Source: Mesorhizobium sp. (GTDB lineage: Bacteria > Pseudomonadota > Alphaproteobacteria > Rhizobiales > Rhizobiaceae). Taken from it: 64,000 nucleotides of DNA. Below are positions 35,767 through 44,774 of this stretch, piece after piece. Every line of letters starts with the position of its first letter. Position 1 is the stretch's first letter. Location of the stretch: contig SAQE01000016.1 in the NCBI GenBank assembly GCA_004020545.1, positions 33,825 to 97,824 on the forward strand, in the 5' to 3' direction. The notes under the pieces are model-generated. The model did not search any database. It saw only the letters and a list, made by a program, of their open reading frames with translations, and was not told the DNA's origin. The position numbers and the translations under genes are program-made.

Positions 35767-36618
35767 CTACTTGACCGGCGTCACATCCGTCTTCACCCAT
35801 TTCTCCGAGATACGCTTGATGGTGCCGTCGGCGATTGCACCGTCGATTGCCGCATTCAGCATCTCCTTGAGCTTGGTGTCTTCCTTGCGCAGCCCCGCGC
35901 CGGTTCCGAGGCCGAAAAGGCCGCCCACAAAGCCCGGTCCGGCGAGGGTGTAATCGGCAAATTCAGGTTTTGAGAGTGTCGCGGCGAGCGCCGTCTGCTG
36001 CGCAAAAAGAGCGTCGACCCGGCCGGCGGCGAGGTCGAGGTCATGTTGCTCGGTGGTCTTGTATTCACGGATTTCCACCGTGTCGCCGAAGTACGTCTTT
36101 ACGAAATCGAGCATCATCGTGGCCGCCTGTACGCCGACCACCTTGCCCTTCAGCAGCGGCTTCAGCTTCTCGATCGCGGCCATGGATGCAGCCTCGTCGT
36201 CCAGATTGAACTTTTCCGCGGAAAGACCGAGCTTGCCAAGCTCGCTGTCCTTGGCGACGGCGAATCCGCCCGGATCGACCGCGTAGGGCTGGGTGAAGTC
36301 TATGGTTTCGAGCCGCTTCGGTGTGATGAACATGCCCGCCATGATCACGTCGAACTTGCCGACCTTCAACGATGGAATAAGCCCGTCCCAGTCCTGCGCG
36401 ATGATCGTGCATTTGATCTTCATGCGCGCGCAGAGATCATTGGCCAGTTCGATCTCGAGGCCATCGAGCTTGCCGTCGGGCGTGGTGAAGTTCCAGGGCG
36501 CATAGGCGCCTTCGGTGGCGATGGTTATGGCCTTTGGAGCGTCCTGTGCGAGGGCGGTCTGGCTAAAGCCGAGCATACCAAGTACAGCCGCGACCGCGGC
36601 CAGCCGATGAATTTTCAT
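35767..36618 (-). CDS. Polar amino-acid periplasmic binding protein (family 3)
   Basis: 283 residues with a signal peptide cut after TALA near residue 24 and an AAGGGGAA ribosome binding site. Family-3 hallmarks: ITIATEGAYAPWNFTTPDG, GLEIELANDLCARM, IAQDWDGLIPSLKVGKFD, and MFITPKRLETIDFTQPY. It binds an amino acid, opine or small gamma-glutamyl compound for the HisQ/HisM-type permeases that follow. Transcribed toward GGT and downstream of a GntR gene in the same direction (36679), the likely regulator. Confidence 0.92.
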   Translation of the reverse strand: MKIHRLAAVAAVLGMLGFSQTALAQDAPKAITIATEGAYAPWNFTTPDGKLDGLEIELANDLCARMKIKCTIIAQDWDGLIPSLKVGKFDVIMAGMFITPKRLETIDFTQPYAVDPGGFAVAKDSELGKLGLSAEKFNLDDEAASMAAIEKLKPLLKGKVVGVQAATMMLDFVKTYFGDTVEIREYKTTEQHDLDLAAGRVDALFAQQTALAATLSKPEFADYTLAGPGFVGGLFGLGTGAGLRKEDTKLKEMLNAAIDGAIADGTIKRISEKWVKTDVTPVK

Positions 36619-36678
36619 GTCAGTTCCCCTTTTTTGACGCTGATCCAGCTGTTCCCATTTCTCTCCGGTCGGCGTTGA

Positions 36679-37320
36679 TCACCGGCTCGGAGTCACGAAC
36701 TCGGCCAGCATCGGTGCCGTGCCGAGAATATGTTCTTGCATCACCTGTTCCGCGTGGTGAGGCTCGCCCGAACGCAATGCTGCGATCACCGCTGCATGCT
36801 CCTCGCGTGCGGAGAGCGGCTTGTCGACGTCATCGAACCAGATGCGCATGTAGGGTTCGATCACCACGTGCAGTGCCGCAACCTGGTGGATGAGCTTGGG
36901 CCTCCGGCTGAGCGCGCAGATGCGGCCATGGAATTCCTGATGGCGGACCACCCAGTCGCTGCTGCCGCTCTGGCCGGCGCGTTCCATACGATCGAGCAGG
37001 CGCTCGAGTTCTTCGAGCTCCTCCTCGTCGATCCGTGGCATCGCCAGCCTGACCGCGAGTCCCTCCAGAACGGAACGTATCTCGAAAATCTCGTAGAGCT
37101 CATCAACCGTGAGCCCGGCGACGACACATCCCCGATTGGGGCGCAGAACCACCAGCCCGTCGGAAGCCAGACGCCGAAAGGCTTCGCGCACCGGCATGCG
37201 GCTCATGCCGATCTCCGCCGCAATCTCTTCCGGAATGAGCCGCTCGCCCGGTTTGTAGCGACCGAGGCGAAGCGCCTGCTGAACATGCCTGTACGCCTCC
37301 TCCTCTGCAGTGGCGGACAT
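36679..37320 (-). CDS. GntR-family transcriptional regulator (FadR/FCD subfamily)
   Basis: 213 residues from ATG 37320; an upstream GTG at 37380 would add 20 residues without a ribosome binding site, so the start is a guess. The winged helix is at about 10-70 (EIAAEIGMSRMPVREAFRRLASDGLVVLRPNRGCVV). The all-helical FCD effector domain shows HQEFHGRICALS and the His residues in EEHAAVIAAL that bind metal in many members. It probably represses the amino-acid importer and GGT operon until a small organic acid or amino acid binds. The operator is not identified. Confidence 0.85.
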   Translation of the reverse strand: MSATAEEEAYRHVQQALRLGRYKPGERLIPEEIAAEIGMSRMPVREAFRRLASDGLVVLRPNRGCVVAGLTVDELYEIFEIRSVLEGLAVRLAMPRIDEEELEELERLLDRMERAGQSGSSDWVVRHQEFHGRICALSRRPKLIHQVAALHVVIEPYMRIWFDDVDKPLSAREEHAAVIAALRSGEPHHAEQVMQEHILGTAPMLAEFVTPSR

Positions 37321-37394
37321 GCGTGGCTCTACAGAGAAGGCAGCTGGCACTTTGCACCCGGAAAGTATTTTTGTATCCACGTATCATAAGATCC

Positions 37395-37835
37395 GGGTTT
37401 GGTTGCAGCGTCAATACCCCGTGGCGCTCAGAAGCGGAGAACGGTCGGCAGTACACCCGTCGGGATACGAAATGGGCGGTCACCTAGGCACTGTTGGACA
37501 CGTGTTCAATTTGCTGGCGGGGGACGGTGCCGGCCGGGTTGATGACGCGGACACGAAGGCGGCGTCCGATCTGGCCGTGTCCAACCGTGCCATAAGCTTG
37601 CAGAGCCCGCTCACATGTCAGCGAGCATCTGGCGGCCGTGATGCGGAGCGGGGAGGAAGGTGGTTGTCGTGACATCGGCTGCTTCGCAGGCACAGTCAGC
37701 CGTTTGTTCCCAGCGGGTTAATCACAAAGTCGGCCGCCTCGATTCGGCTCCCGGTGGAAATGACCGTTTGCACGTAACCTGCATCACCCGCGTGCCGGAA
37801 TTGCCATCCAGTACATTTGGTGCAATCTGCTTTTC
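37395..37835. other. 441-base stretch with no recognised gene
   Basis: A 69-codon minus-strand frame and a 120-codon plus-strand frame exist, but neither has a ribosome binding site or recognisable domain and they overlap each other. No terminator with a T-tract or repeat was recognised. The right end presumably holds the promoter of the LysR gene at 37836. Confidence 0.35.
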
Positions 37836-38735
37836 ATGAAGATATCGGGGTCCGATCTCCACTTATTTCGTGTCTTTGAAAGCGTGGTCCGCAACGGCGG
37901 CATGTCTGCAGCGCAGATGGAACTGTCGCTCAGCCAGCCTACGGTCTCCAACCATCTGACCGCGCTTGAACAGCGGCTTGGCGTGAAGTTATGTGAACGC
38001 GGGCGTCGCGGGTTTTCGCTGACGGCGGAAGGGCGCCGGGTTTACGAAATCAGTACGGAAATCACCGGCATGCTGGACGCCAACTCGGCCCGGCTTTCGT
38101 GTGTTAGAAGCGCTTTGGCGGGAAAGGTCGGCGTCGGTATTGTCGACTGCTTGGCGACCGACCCAAGTTTCCGGATTGCCGACGCTATTGCCGAGCTTTC
38201 CGAAACTGCGCCGGAAATCGAGTTAGATCTCAAGATCATGCGGCCCAACGATATAACAAAGGCGGTGGCGGAAAACGACATAGACGGCGGAATAGGTGGC
38301 TCCGACATCAAAGTCGCAAGCGTGCAATACCAGATCATCTACCAAGAAGAGCACGCGGTATTTTGCGGCTCGACGCATCCCTTGTTTCGCCGAGATGACG
38401 AGACGATTACGAGTGCGGAATGCTACGGCCATCCATGGGTACACAGAGGCTATTGGTATGGTATTCGGCGTCACCGCTTCGACAACGCAGCCGCAAACCG
38501 GGTAACCTTCGATATTGAGGCGCAGCTTCTGATGGTCCTGTCAGGCGCCTACCTCGGGGTCCTGCCGATACATTTTGCCAGCATGTTCGAACAGCAGGGG
38601 CGTCTTCGCCGACTTCCAATAGCCGACGAGGCCTATTCAGCCGACATCGAGGTCGCCACGCGAGCAGGCGAGCAGGCTGCCAACGTCGCCTATGTCCGCG
38701 ACGCGATCATCAGGGCCCATCGGATGCATTTGTAA
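37836..38735 (+). CDS. LysR-family transcriptional regulator
   Basis: 299 residues. The helix-turn-helix spans about 1-60 (DLHLFRVFESVVRNGGMSAA, SLSQPTVSNHLTALEQRLGV), followed by the effector-binding domain with the usual PBP-like alternation. It lies 174 bases upstream of, and in the same direction as, the kinase/PLP-enzyme fusion gene and probably regulates it. The SQPTVSNHL recognition helix differs from the commoner SQPALSRRI type. Effector unknown. Confidence 0.9.
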   Translation: MKISGSDLHLFRVFESVVRNGGMSAAQMELSLSQPTVSNHLTALEQRLGVKLCERGRRGFSLTAEGRRVYEISTEITGMLDANSARLSCVRSALAGKVGVGIVDCLATDPSFRIADAIAELSETAPEIELDLKIMRPNDITKAVAENDIDGGIGGSDIKVASVQYQIIYQEEHAVFCGSTHPLFRRDDETITSAECYGHPWVHRGYWYGIRRHRFDNAAANRVTFDIEAQLLMVLSGAYLGVLPIHFASMFEQQGRLRRLPIADEAYSADIEVATRAGEQAANVAYVRDAIIRAHRMHL

Positions 38736-38909
38736 AAACCAATGTATCCGTTCTCTGAATGATATTCTTGCCATGTCGATAGAGGTCTAGCCTCTCGTAC
38801 GGCTGGCGATGCGCAGCGCAAAAAATGCCACCTGCGGACTTCCCTGCCAAACGTGCAACTGCGACGTGGTCGCCACGTCGGGTGTCGATATTTGGCCTTA
38901 AGGTATGGA

Positions 38910-41285
38910 ATGATCACAGACGCTCTGCTGCTTCGCAACCTTCCTAATTTTTCGCCGGAAGCGACAAGGCGCCTCGTGGCGACCCGGTACGGGATCGAGG
39001 GGACGTACAGGCAACTGGCTTCCGAGCGCGATTTGTCCTGGCGGATCGAGGGCACCGATGGCCGCGACGTCGTCGTCAAGATATCGAATATGGGCGAACC
39101 TGAAGGCGTCGTGGATCTGCAGGTCAAAGCCCTGAACCATATCTTCGAGCGCGATCCCGCCCTTCCGGTGCCTCGCGTTGTTCCGTCCCTCTCTGGCGCC
39201 CCATATGAATGGATCGAGGACGAACGCGGCTCCCGGCACATGGTGCGTGTGCTTACTTTCCTTCCGGGGAAGGTCATGGAGCAGGTTGAGGAAGCCTTTT
39301 CCGCCGGCACTAGGTTCAACATAGGCGTGATGGTAGGACGGCTTGCCTACGCGCTGCGGAATTTTTTTCATCCCTACGCAGGCAGCAATGTGCACCTCTG
39401 GGACATTTCACGTGCCCTGACCTTGCGCCCGCAGATAGCAAAGGTCTCCAACGTCAGGCTTCGGCAATTGTGCGAGGAAATCTTCGAGCGCGCCGAGCGC
39501 TTTACCCTTCCCCGATTGTCGAAGACGCGGCGGCAAGTCGTGCATCAGGATTCGCATGGCGGCAATATCCTTGTCGATCCCAATGACAGTACATCGCCGG
39601 TGGGCATCATCGATTTTGGCGATATGGGTTACAATTCCATTGTCGCGGACATTGTGACCGCTTCCGAGACATTCTCGAAATTCGATGACGATCCGATCGC
39701 CTACCTTTGCGACGTGACATCAGGTTTCGATTCAACATACCCGCTTGAAGAAAATGAGATCGATCTCCTTTTCGATGCGATGCTCCTGCGTCTCGCCATG
39801 GCCACCGTCATCGTGGAAGCGAGAGAAGCCACGGATGAATCCGGCATCCCGCATATCGAAAACGCCAGCCACTACCCTCGGATGATGGAGCTGCTCAGCC
39901 GTCAAGGTCGCACTCAGGCGGTCCGGCGGCTTCGTCAGGCATGCCGGTTCCCGGTGTATGGCGCCATGAGCAATGATGGCGAGCATCTCGCAACTGACTA
40001 TGACGTGCTCAGGCAAGAGCGCGAAGCTCACCTGGGACCTATATGGCATTTCTACGACAAGCCACTGCACATCACGCGCGCTCACGGAGCCTGGATGTAT
40101 GCCGCCGATGGCACCGCCTATCTGGATGTTTACAACAACGTCCCTCAGATCGGTCATTGCCATCCGCACGTGGCGAAGGCGATCTACCGCCAGGCCAGCG
40201 CGCTGAACACCAATACGCGGTATATGTGCGACGTGGCGGTCGAGTATGCGGCGCGTCTGACCGCCGACCTGCCTGATCACCTCGACACCTGCATCTTCGT
40301 CAACTCGGGCAGCGAAGCCAATGACCTGGCGATGCAGATAGCCATGTCGCTCAGCAGACACGATGGCGGTTTGATCGTTGACCAGGCTTACCACGGATGC
40401 ACCGAGCTCACGTCGGCGCTCTCCAATGAAAGCTGGCGTCACCTTCCCGCTGACGAGCATCCCAGACGGATTGAAACCTTGATGGCCCCGGATATGTACA
40501 GGGGTCCTTTCGCCAACGACCCGCAAGCAGCGGCAAAGTATGCTGCCGATGCCGACAGGGCGATAGCCGCCTTGCGCGAAAGAGGCCACAGGCCGGCGGC
40601 ATTCATGGTCGACACTGCCCTATGTTCGAGCGGAGTGCTGCGGGCTCCCGAAAACTATTTCAATCTCGTTGCGGAAAAGGTCCGCTTGGCAGGCGGATTC
40701 GTCATTGCGGACGAGGTGCAGGCCGGTTGTGGCCGCTTGGGAACCTTTTGGGGGTTCAGAGCAAACGGGCTCAGGGACGACAATGTCGACTTCATATCGA
40801 TGGGCAAACCGATTGGAAATGGCCACCCTCTCGGCGTTGTCATTCTCAGCTCGGCACTCATGAAGCGGTTCCTCAATGGCACCTACCCGCAGTTGTTCAG
40901 CACTTTCGGCGGCAACACCGTCGCATGCGCGGCCGGCATGGCCGTGCTGGACGTCATTGAGCGAGAAGACCTGATCAGGCGGAGCGCCGCCATCGGTGAT
41001 TATCTGCGGCAGGAGCTTAGGCGTCTGGCTGAACGGCACGCCATCATCGGCGACGTACGCGGCCTTGGAATGATGACCGGCGTGGAACTGGTGACGGATC
41101 GTCTCACAAAGGAACCGGCCGTGACACCGACCGAGCGGCTTGTTGAAGACATGCTTGCCCGAAACATCCTCATCGGGAAAGGCACGCCTAACACCCTCAA
41201 GCTACGCCCGCCACTGATCTGGTCGCGAAACGAGGTCGACATTTTCGTCAGCGCTTTTGACGGCAGCTTGGGAAGGCAGCAATGA
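38910..41285 (+). CDS. Fusion protein: aminoglycoside-phosphotransferase-like kinase plus class III PLP aminotransferase/phospho-lyase
   Basis: 791 residues from ATG 38910 (AAGGT upstream; the frame is open earlier). Residues 1-340 are an APH/choline-kinase fold with the catalytic loop HQDSHGGN at 212-219 and the metal-binding DFG at 235-237. Residues 360-790 are a class III aminotransferase fold with SGSEAND (466-472), DEVQAG (601-606) and the PLP Lys633 in SMGKPIGNG. A small-molecule kinase joined to this PLP family matches the logic of hydroxylysine kinase plus 5-phosphohydroxylysine phospho-lyase, or of ethanolamine kinase plus phosphoethanolamine phospho-lyase, both unfused in animals. 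Many bacterial relatives also carry a peptidase M23-like insert between the domains; here the linker is only about 20 residues. Followed by a PotF-like binding-protein gene. Substrate not established. Confidence 0.85.
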   Translation: MITDALLLRNLPNFSPEATRRLVATRYGIEGTYRQLASERDLSWRIEGTDGRDVVVKISNMGEPEGVVDLQVKALNHIFERDPALPVPRVVPSLSGAPYEWIEDERGSRHMVRVLTFLPGKVMEQVEEAFSAGTRFNIGVMVGRLAYALRNFFHPYAGSNVHLWDISRALTLRPQIAKVSNVRLRQLCEEIFERAERFTLPRLSKTRRQVVHQDSHGGNILVDPNDSTSPVGIIDFGDMGYNSIVADIVTASETFSKFDDDPIAYLCDVTSGFDSTYPLEENEIDLLFDAMLLRLAMATVIVEAREATDESGIPHIENASHYPRMMELLSRQGRTQAVRRLRQACRFPVYGAMSNDGEHLATDYDVLRQEREAHLGPIWHFYDKPLHITRAHGAWMYAADGTAYLDVYNNVPQIGHCHPHVAKAIYRQASALNTNTRYMCDVAVEYAARLTADLPDHLDTCIFVNSGSEANDLAMQIAMSLSRHDGGLIVDQAYHGCTELTSALSNESWRHLPADEHPRRIETLMAPDMYRGPFANDPQAAAKYAADADRAIAALRERGHRPAAFMVDTALCSSGVLRAPENYFNLVAEKVRLAGGFVIADEVQAGCGRLGTFWGFRANGLRDDNVDFISMGKPIGNGHPLGVVILSSALMKRFLNGTYPQLFSTFGGNTVACAAGMAVLDVIEREDLIRRSAAIGDYLRQELRRLAERHAIIGDVRGLGMMTGVELVTDRLTKEPAVTPTERLVEDMLARNILIGKGTPNTLKLRPPLIWSRNEVDIFVSAFDGSLGRQQ

Positions 41286-41481
41286 ACCCTGCCAGGGACT
41301 TACCTGGAATGATCTCTTGGGCTGGAGCGCCCAAGCCTGCTTCTCCTGCGCCAGGGAGAAGGGTGGCAAGTGGTGTCCAATCGGGAACGATCGGCAGGTC
41401 AACGATGCTCTCCTTGACCTCGAGAGTGCAACATCTGGCCTGCCGGCAGGATGGCAGGCTGGGCCAAACAGGAGAATCTTC

Positions 41482-42579
41482 ATGAAGAAACAGCTATTCG
41501 GACTGGCTGTCACGATGACGGCTGCCCTGTTTTCCGCAGGCGTCTCGTTGGCGCAGGACAAGGTCGTCAACGTCTACAACTGGTCTGATTATATCGACAG
41601 TTCCATCCTTGATGATTTCACGAAGGAGACCGGCATCAAGGTCGTCTACGACACCTTCGATTCGAATGAAATTCTTGAGACCAAGCTGCTTGCCGGCGGG
41701 TCCGGCTATGACGTGGTGGTTCCCACCGGACCATTCCTGGCCCGTCAGATCCAGGCCGGCGTGTTCCAGAAGCTCGACAAGTCCAAGCTGCCGAACCTCA
41801 AGAACATGTGGCCCGAGGTGATGGCGCGCCTGGCCAAGTATGACCCGGGCAACGAATATGCCGTCAACTATATGTGGGGCACCACCGGCATCGGCTATAA
41901 TGTCGACAAGGTGAAGGCAGCACTTGGCGACGTGCCGATCGACAGCTGGGACGTGCTTTTCAAGCCGGAGAATGCGGCCAAACTAAAGAGCTGTGGCGTC
42001 AATGTCGTCGATGCGCCCGAGGAGACTGTTGCCATTGCCATGAACTATCTCGGCAAGGATGGCGACAGCAAGAAGAAAGAGGACCTCGAAGCCGGCATTG
42101 ACATCTACACGAAAATCCGGCCCTACGTCCGCACTTTCAACTCCTCTGCCTACATCAACGATCTGGCGAATGGCGATAAATGCATCAGCATCGGCTGGTC
42201 GGGTGACGTGCTGCAGGCCAAGAACCGCGCCAATGAAGCCAACAACGGGGTCAAGATCGAATACCTGATCCCCAAGGAAGGCACCTATATGTGGTTCGAC
42301 AACCTGGCGATCCCTGCCGACGCCAAGCATGTCGATGAGGCGCACGCCTTCATCAACTACCTGATGCGGCCGGAAGTCATTGCCAAGGCAACCAACTATG
42401 TCCAAACAGCCAACGGCAATCTCGCCTCGCAGAAGTTCATCGACGAAGCAGTGTTGAAGAACCCGTCGGTTTATCCGACGCAGGAAACGCTGAAGAAGCT
42501 TTTCACGATTTCTCCGTACGGGTCCAAGGAGCAGCGCGTACTCAACCGCCTCTGGACCCAGATCAAGACGGGCAGCTAA
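41482..42579 (+). CDS. Polyamine-type periplasmic binding protein (PotF/PotD family)
   Basis: 365 residues from ATG 41482 (CAGGAGAA upstream). The signal peptide is cleaved after SLAQ near residue 24. The mature start VVNVYNWSDYIDSSILDDF is the classic PotF/PotD opening, and YDVVVPTGPFLARQIQAG, YMWGTTGIGYN and YMWFDNLAIPADA follow. It binds putrescine, spermidine or another amine. No potGHI-type permease or ATPase genes are near, so it must work with components encoded elsewhere or serve as an orphan. Location 196 bases after the kinase/PLP fusion suggests an amine or amino-alcohol substrate for both. A strong terminator follows. Confidence 0.9.
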   Translation: MKKQLFGLAVTMTAALFSAGVSLAQDKVVNVYNWSDYIDSSILDDFTKETGIKVVYDTFDSNEILETKLLAGGSGYDVVVPTGPFLARQIQAGVFQKLDKSKLPNLKNMWPEVMARLAKYDPGNEYAVNYMWGTTGIGYNVDKVKAALGDVPIDSWDVLFKPENAAKLKSCGVNVVDAPEETVAIAMNYLGKDGDSKKKEDLEAGIDIYTKIRPYVRTFNSSAYINDLANGDKCISIGWSGDVLQAKNRANEANNGVKIEYLIPKEGTYMWFDNLAIPADAKHVDEAHAFINYLMRPEVIAKATNYVQTANGNLASQKFIDEAVLKNPSVYPTQETLKKLFTISPYGSKEQRVLNRLWTQIKTGS

Positions 42580-42591
42580 ACGGGATATGGA

Positions 42592-42616
42592 TGGGGCGGT
42601 GACCGCCCCATTTTTT
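42592..42616 (+). terminator. Intrinsic terminator after the PotF-like gene
   Basis: A perfect 8-bp stem (42592-42599 with 42603-42610), a 3-base loop and six T. It lies 12 bases after the stop codon and closes the fusion-gene/binding-protein transcript. Confidence 0.85.
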
Positions 42617-42794
42617 CCAGCGGCGGCTCGAGGTGCAGGTCTGCCGCCACCTGATAGCTATGCGCAGAAGAATGGCGAATGGCGGGGGACATGCCGGACC
42701 GGTAACGCGCAGATTCACGCCCGCGGGCGGATCCGAATGCGGAGCCATCCATATCAATCGCCGACTTTGCTTCTAATTCAAATTGGGAGGAACT

Positions 42795-43766
42795 ATGCCG
42801 TTCCCAGATCTGATCCAGCCCGAACTGGGCGCTTATGTCAGCAGTGTCGGCATGCCGGGCGACTTTGCCCAATTCTGGACGTCGACCATCGCCGGGGCCC
42901 GCCAGGCCGGCGGCGAGGTCAGTATCGTGCGGGCGCAGACGACACTGAAGGCGGTCCAGTCCTTCGACGTCATGTTTCCGGGATACGGCGGTCATCCGAT
43001 CAAAGGATGGCTGATCTTGCCGACGCATCATAAGGGGCGGCTCCCCCTCGTCGTCCAGTACATCGGCTATGGCGGCGGCCGTGGCTTGGCGCATGAGCAG
43101 CTGCATTGGGCGGCGTCAGGATTTGCCTATTTCCGAATGGATACACGTGGGCAGGGAAGCGACTGGAGCGTCGGTGAGACCGCAGATCCGGTCGGCTCGA
43201 CCTCGTCCATTCCCGGCTTTATGACGCGTGGCGTACTGGATAAGAATGACTACTATTACCGGCGCCTGTTCACCGATGCTGTGAGGGCGATAGATGCTCT
43301 CGTAGGGCAGGACTTCGTCGATCCCGAACGCATCGCGGTTTGCGGTGACAGTCAGGGCGGCGGTATTTCGCTCGCCGTTGGCGGCATCGACCCGCGCGTC
43401 AAGGCCGTCATGCCTGACGTGCCATTTCTGTGCGACTTTCCGCGCGCTGTGCAGACTGCCGTGCGCGATCCCTATTTGGAAATCGTTCGTTTTCTGGCGC
43501 AGCATCGCGAAAAGAAGGCGAAAGTCTTTGAAACGCTCAACTATTTCGACTGCGTCAACTTCGCCCGGCAGTCCAAGGCGGCGGCGCTGTTTTCGGTGGC
43601 CCTGATGGACGAAGTGTGCCCGCCCTCTACAGTTTATGGTGCATTCAATGCCTACGCGGGCCACAAGACCATCGTCGAATACGAATTCAACAATCATGAA
43701 GGCGGGCAATGCTACCAGGAGCGCGAACAGATGGCCTGGCTCGGCGGGCTGTTCGGTGTCAGCTGA
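42795..43766 (+). CDS. Acetyl xylan esterase / cephalosporin-C deacetylase family (alpha/beta hydrolase)
   Basis: 323 residues from ATG 42795 (GGGAGGAACT upstream). The AXE1 family fold shows YIGYGGGRG and MDTRGQGSDWS near the oxyanion region, nucleophile Ser186 in CGDSQGGG, Asp272 in LMDEVCPP and His301 in FNNHEGG, so the triad is complete. There is no signal peptide; cytoplasmic. It hydrolyses short acyl esters, from acetylated sugars or cephalosporins in characterised members. It has its own upstream region after a terminator, so it is likely a separate unit. Gene-neighbour relevance uncertain. Confidence 0.9.
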   Translation: MPFPDLIQPELGAYVSSVGMPGDFAQFWTSTIAGARQAGGEVSIVRAQTTLKAVQSFDVMFPGYGGHPIKGWLILPTHHKGRLPLVVQYIGYGGGRGLAHEQLHWAASGFAYFRMDTRGQGSDWSVGETADPVGSTSSIPGFMTRGVLDKNDYYYRRLFTDAVRAIDALVGQDFVDPERIAVCGDSQGGGISLAVGGIDPRVKAVMPDVPFLCDFPRAVQTAVRDPYLEIVRFLAQHREKKAKVFETLNYFDCVNFARQSKAAALFSVALMDEVCPPSTVYGAFNAYAGHKTIVEYEFNNHEGGQCYQEREQMAWLGGLFGVS

Positions 43767-44000
43767 CGTCAGCGGCTAAGCACGTTTCGCTGGTTCCAGC
43801 ACCTTCGCGTCGCAGATCCGCGCCGGTCAAGTGCATCTCAACTACCCGGCGTGGGCAGGCGGCCTTTCTCGCCTTCCACCATCGTTCCCATTATCGGCTT
43901 CTCGCCAGATCCAATGAGTGCGCAGAATGCCTAGACTCTCCCTCCCAGGCTGGGAGGGGGAGCGGTTATGAACAAGCTTCTCGGTTGCCGCTAAAGATCC

Positions 44001-44774
44001 TCACGCAGGCCGTTCGGAAGCGCTCGGTCGCCACTTGATGAAGTGCTTCTCGGCGACGTCCAGGATGCTGTCGATAATCAGGACGAAGATCGCGAGGATA
44101 AGGATACCTGCGAAGACACCGACCGCATCGAAATTGCCTTCCGCCTGAGCGATCAGATAGCCAAGCCCGGCGGATGAGCCGAGATACTCGCCGATAATCG
44201 CCCCCACGACGGCAAAACCGACCGAAGTGCGCAACGAAGACAGAATCCAGCTTGCCGCTGCCGGGAAGTAGACGTGGCGAAGCAGGTCCGACCGCTTGGC
44301 TCCCAGGATGCGGGTGTTCGACAACACAACCGGGTTCACCTCACGGACGCCCTGCATGGCGTTGAAGAAAGTGACGAAGAACACCCGCGTGACGGCGAGC
44401 GCCACCTTGGACCAGAGACCGAGGCCGAGCCAGAGTACGAATATCGGCGCAAGCACGACGCGAGGTATCGCGTTCAAGCCTTTGATGAAAGGATCCAGAA
44501 TGCGCGCGGCCGAACGACTGAGGCCGAGCCAGACGCCTGCTGCCACGCCGAGTGCCGTCCCGACCAAATAGCCGAGCACGGTTTCCGTCAAGGTGATGGC
44601 CACATGGTTATAGAAGCTGGCGTCCACTACCCAGGACGCCACCTGCTTGAGGATGTCGACCGGAGCCGGGAAAAAGAAGACGTCGATGATGCCCGCCGCG
44701 ACACCGAGCTGCCAGCCGCCGACAATTGCCACCAGCAGTGAGACTTGGATGAGGCGTTCAGTCGTGGCGTTCAT
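44001..44774 (-). CDS. NitT/TauT-family ABC transporter permease (SsuC/TauC-like)
   Basis: 257 residues from ATG 44774, which overlaps the end of the ATPase gene by 17 bases. Six predicted helices; the EAA loop region is YFPAAASWILSSLRTSVGFAV, with LNAIPRVVLAPIFVLWLGLG before it. The family imports sulfonates, nitrate, hydroxymethylpyrimidines or aromatic acids. It is the last gene of the operon with the ATPase, binding protein and PrpF-like isomerase gene, and its ligand is probably the substrate or product of that isomerase. Inner membrane. Confidence 0.9.
   Translation of the reverse strand: MNATTERLIQVSLLVAIVGGWQLGVAAGIIDVFFFPAPVDILKQVASWVVDASFYNHVAITLTETVLGYLVGTALGVAAGVWLGLSRSAARILDPFIKGLNAIPRVVLAPIFVLWLGLGLWSKVALAVTRVFFVTFFNAMQGVREVNPVVLSNTRILGAKRSDLLRHVYFPAAASWILSSLRTSVGFAVVGAIIGEYLGSSAGLGYLIAQAEGNFDAVGVFAGILILAIFVLIIDSILDVAEKHFIKWRPSASERPA

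Noticed and set aside
37365-37395. GTATC direct repeats upstream of the GntR gene as an operator
   Set aside because: They are direct, not inverted, repeats and too short to support a GntR operator.
37484-37693. 69-codon minus-strand frame in the gap before the LysR gene
   Set aside because: No ribosome binding site, no recognisable domain, and overlapped by a longer unrelated frame.
43936-43963. Imperfect GC-rich inverted repeat between the esterase and the NitT permease
   Set aside because: No T-tract on either strand and several mismatches; could be a repeat or a weak structure, not called as a terminator.
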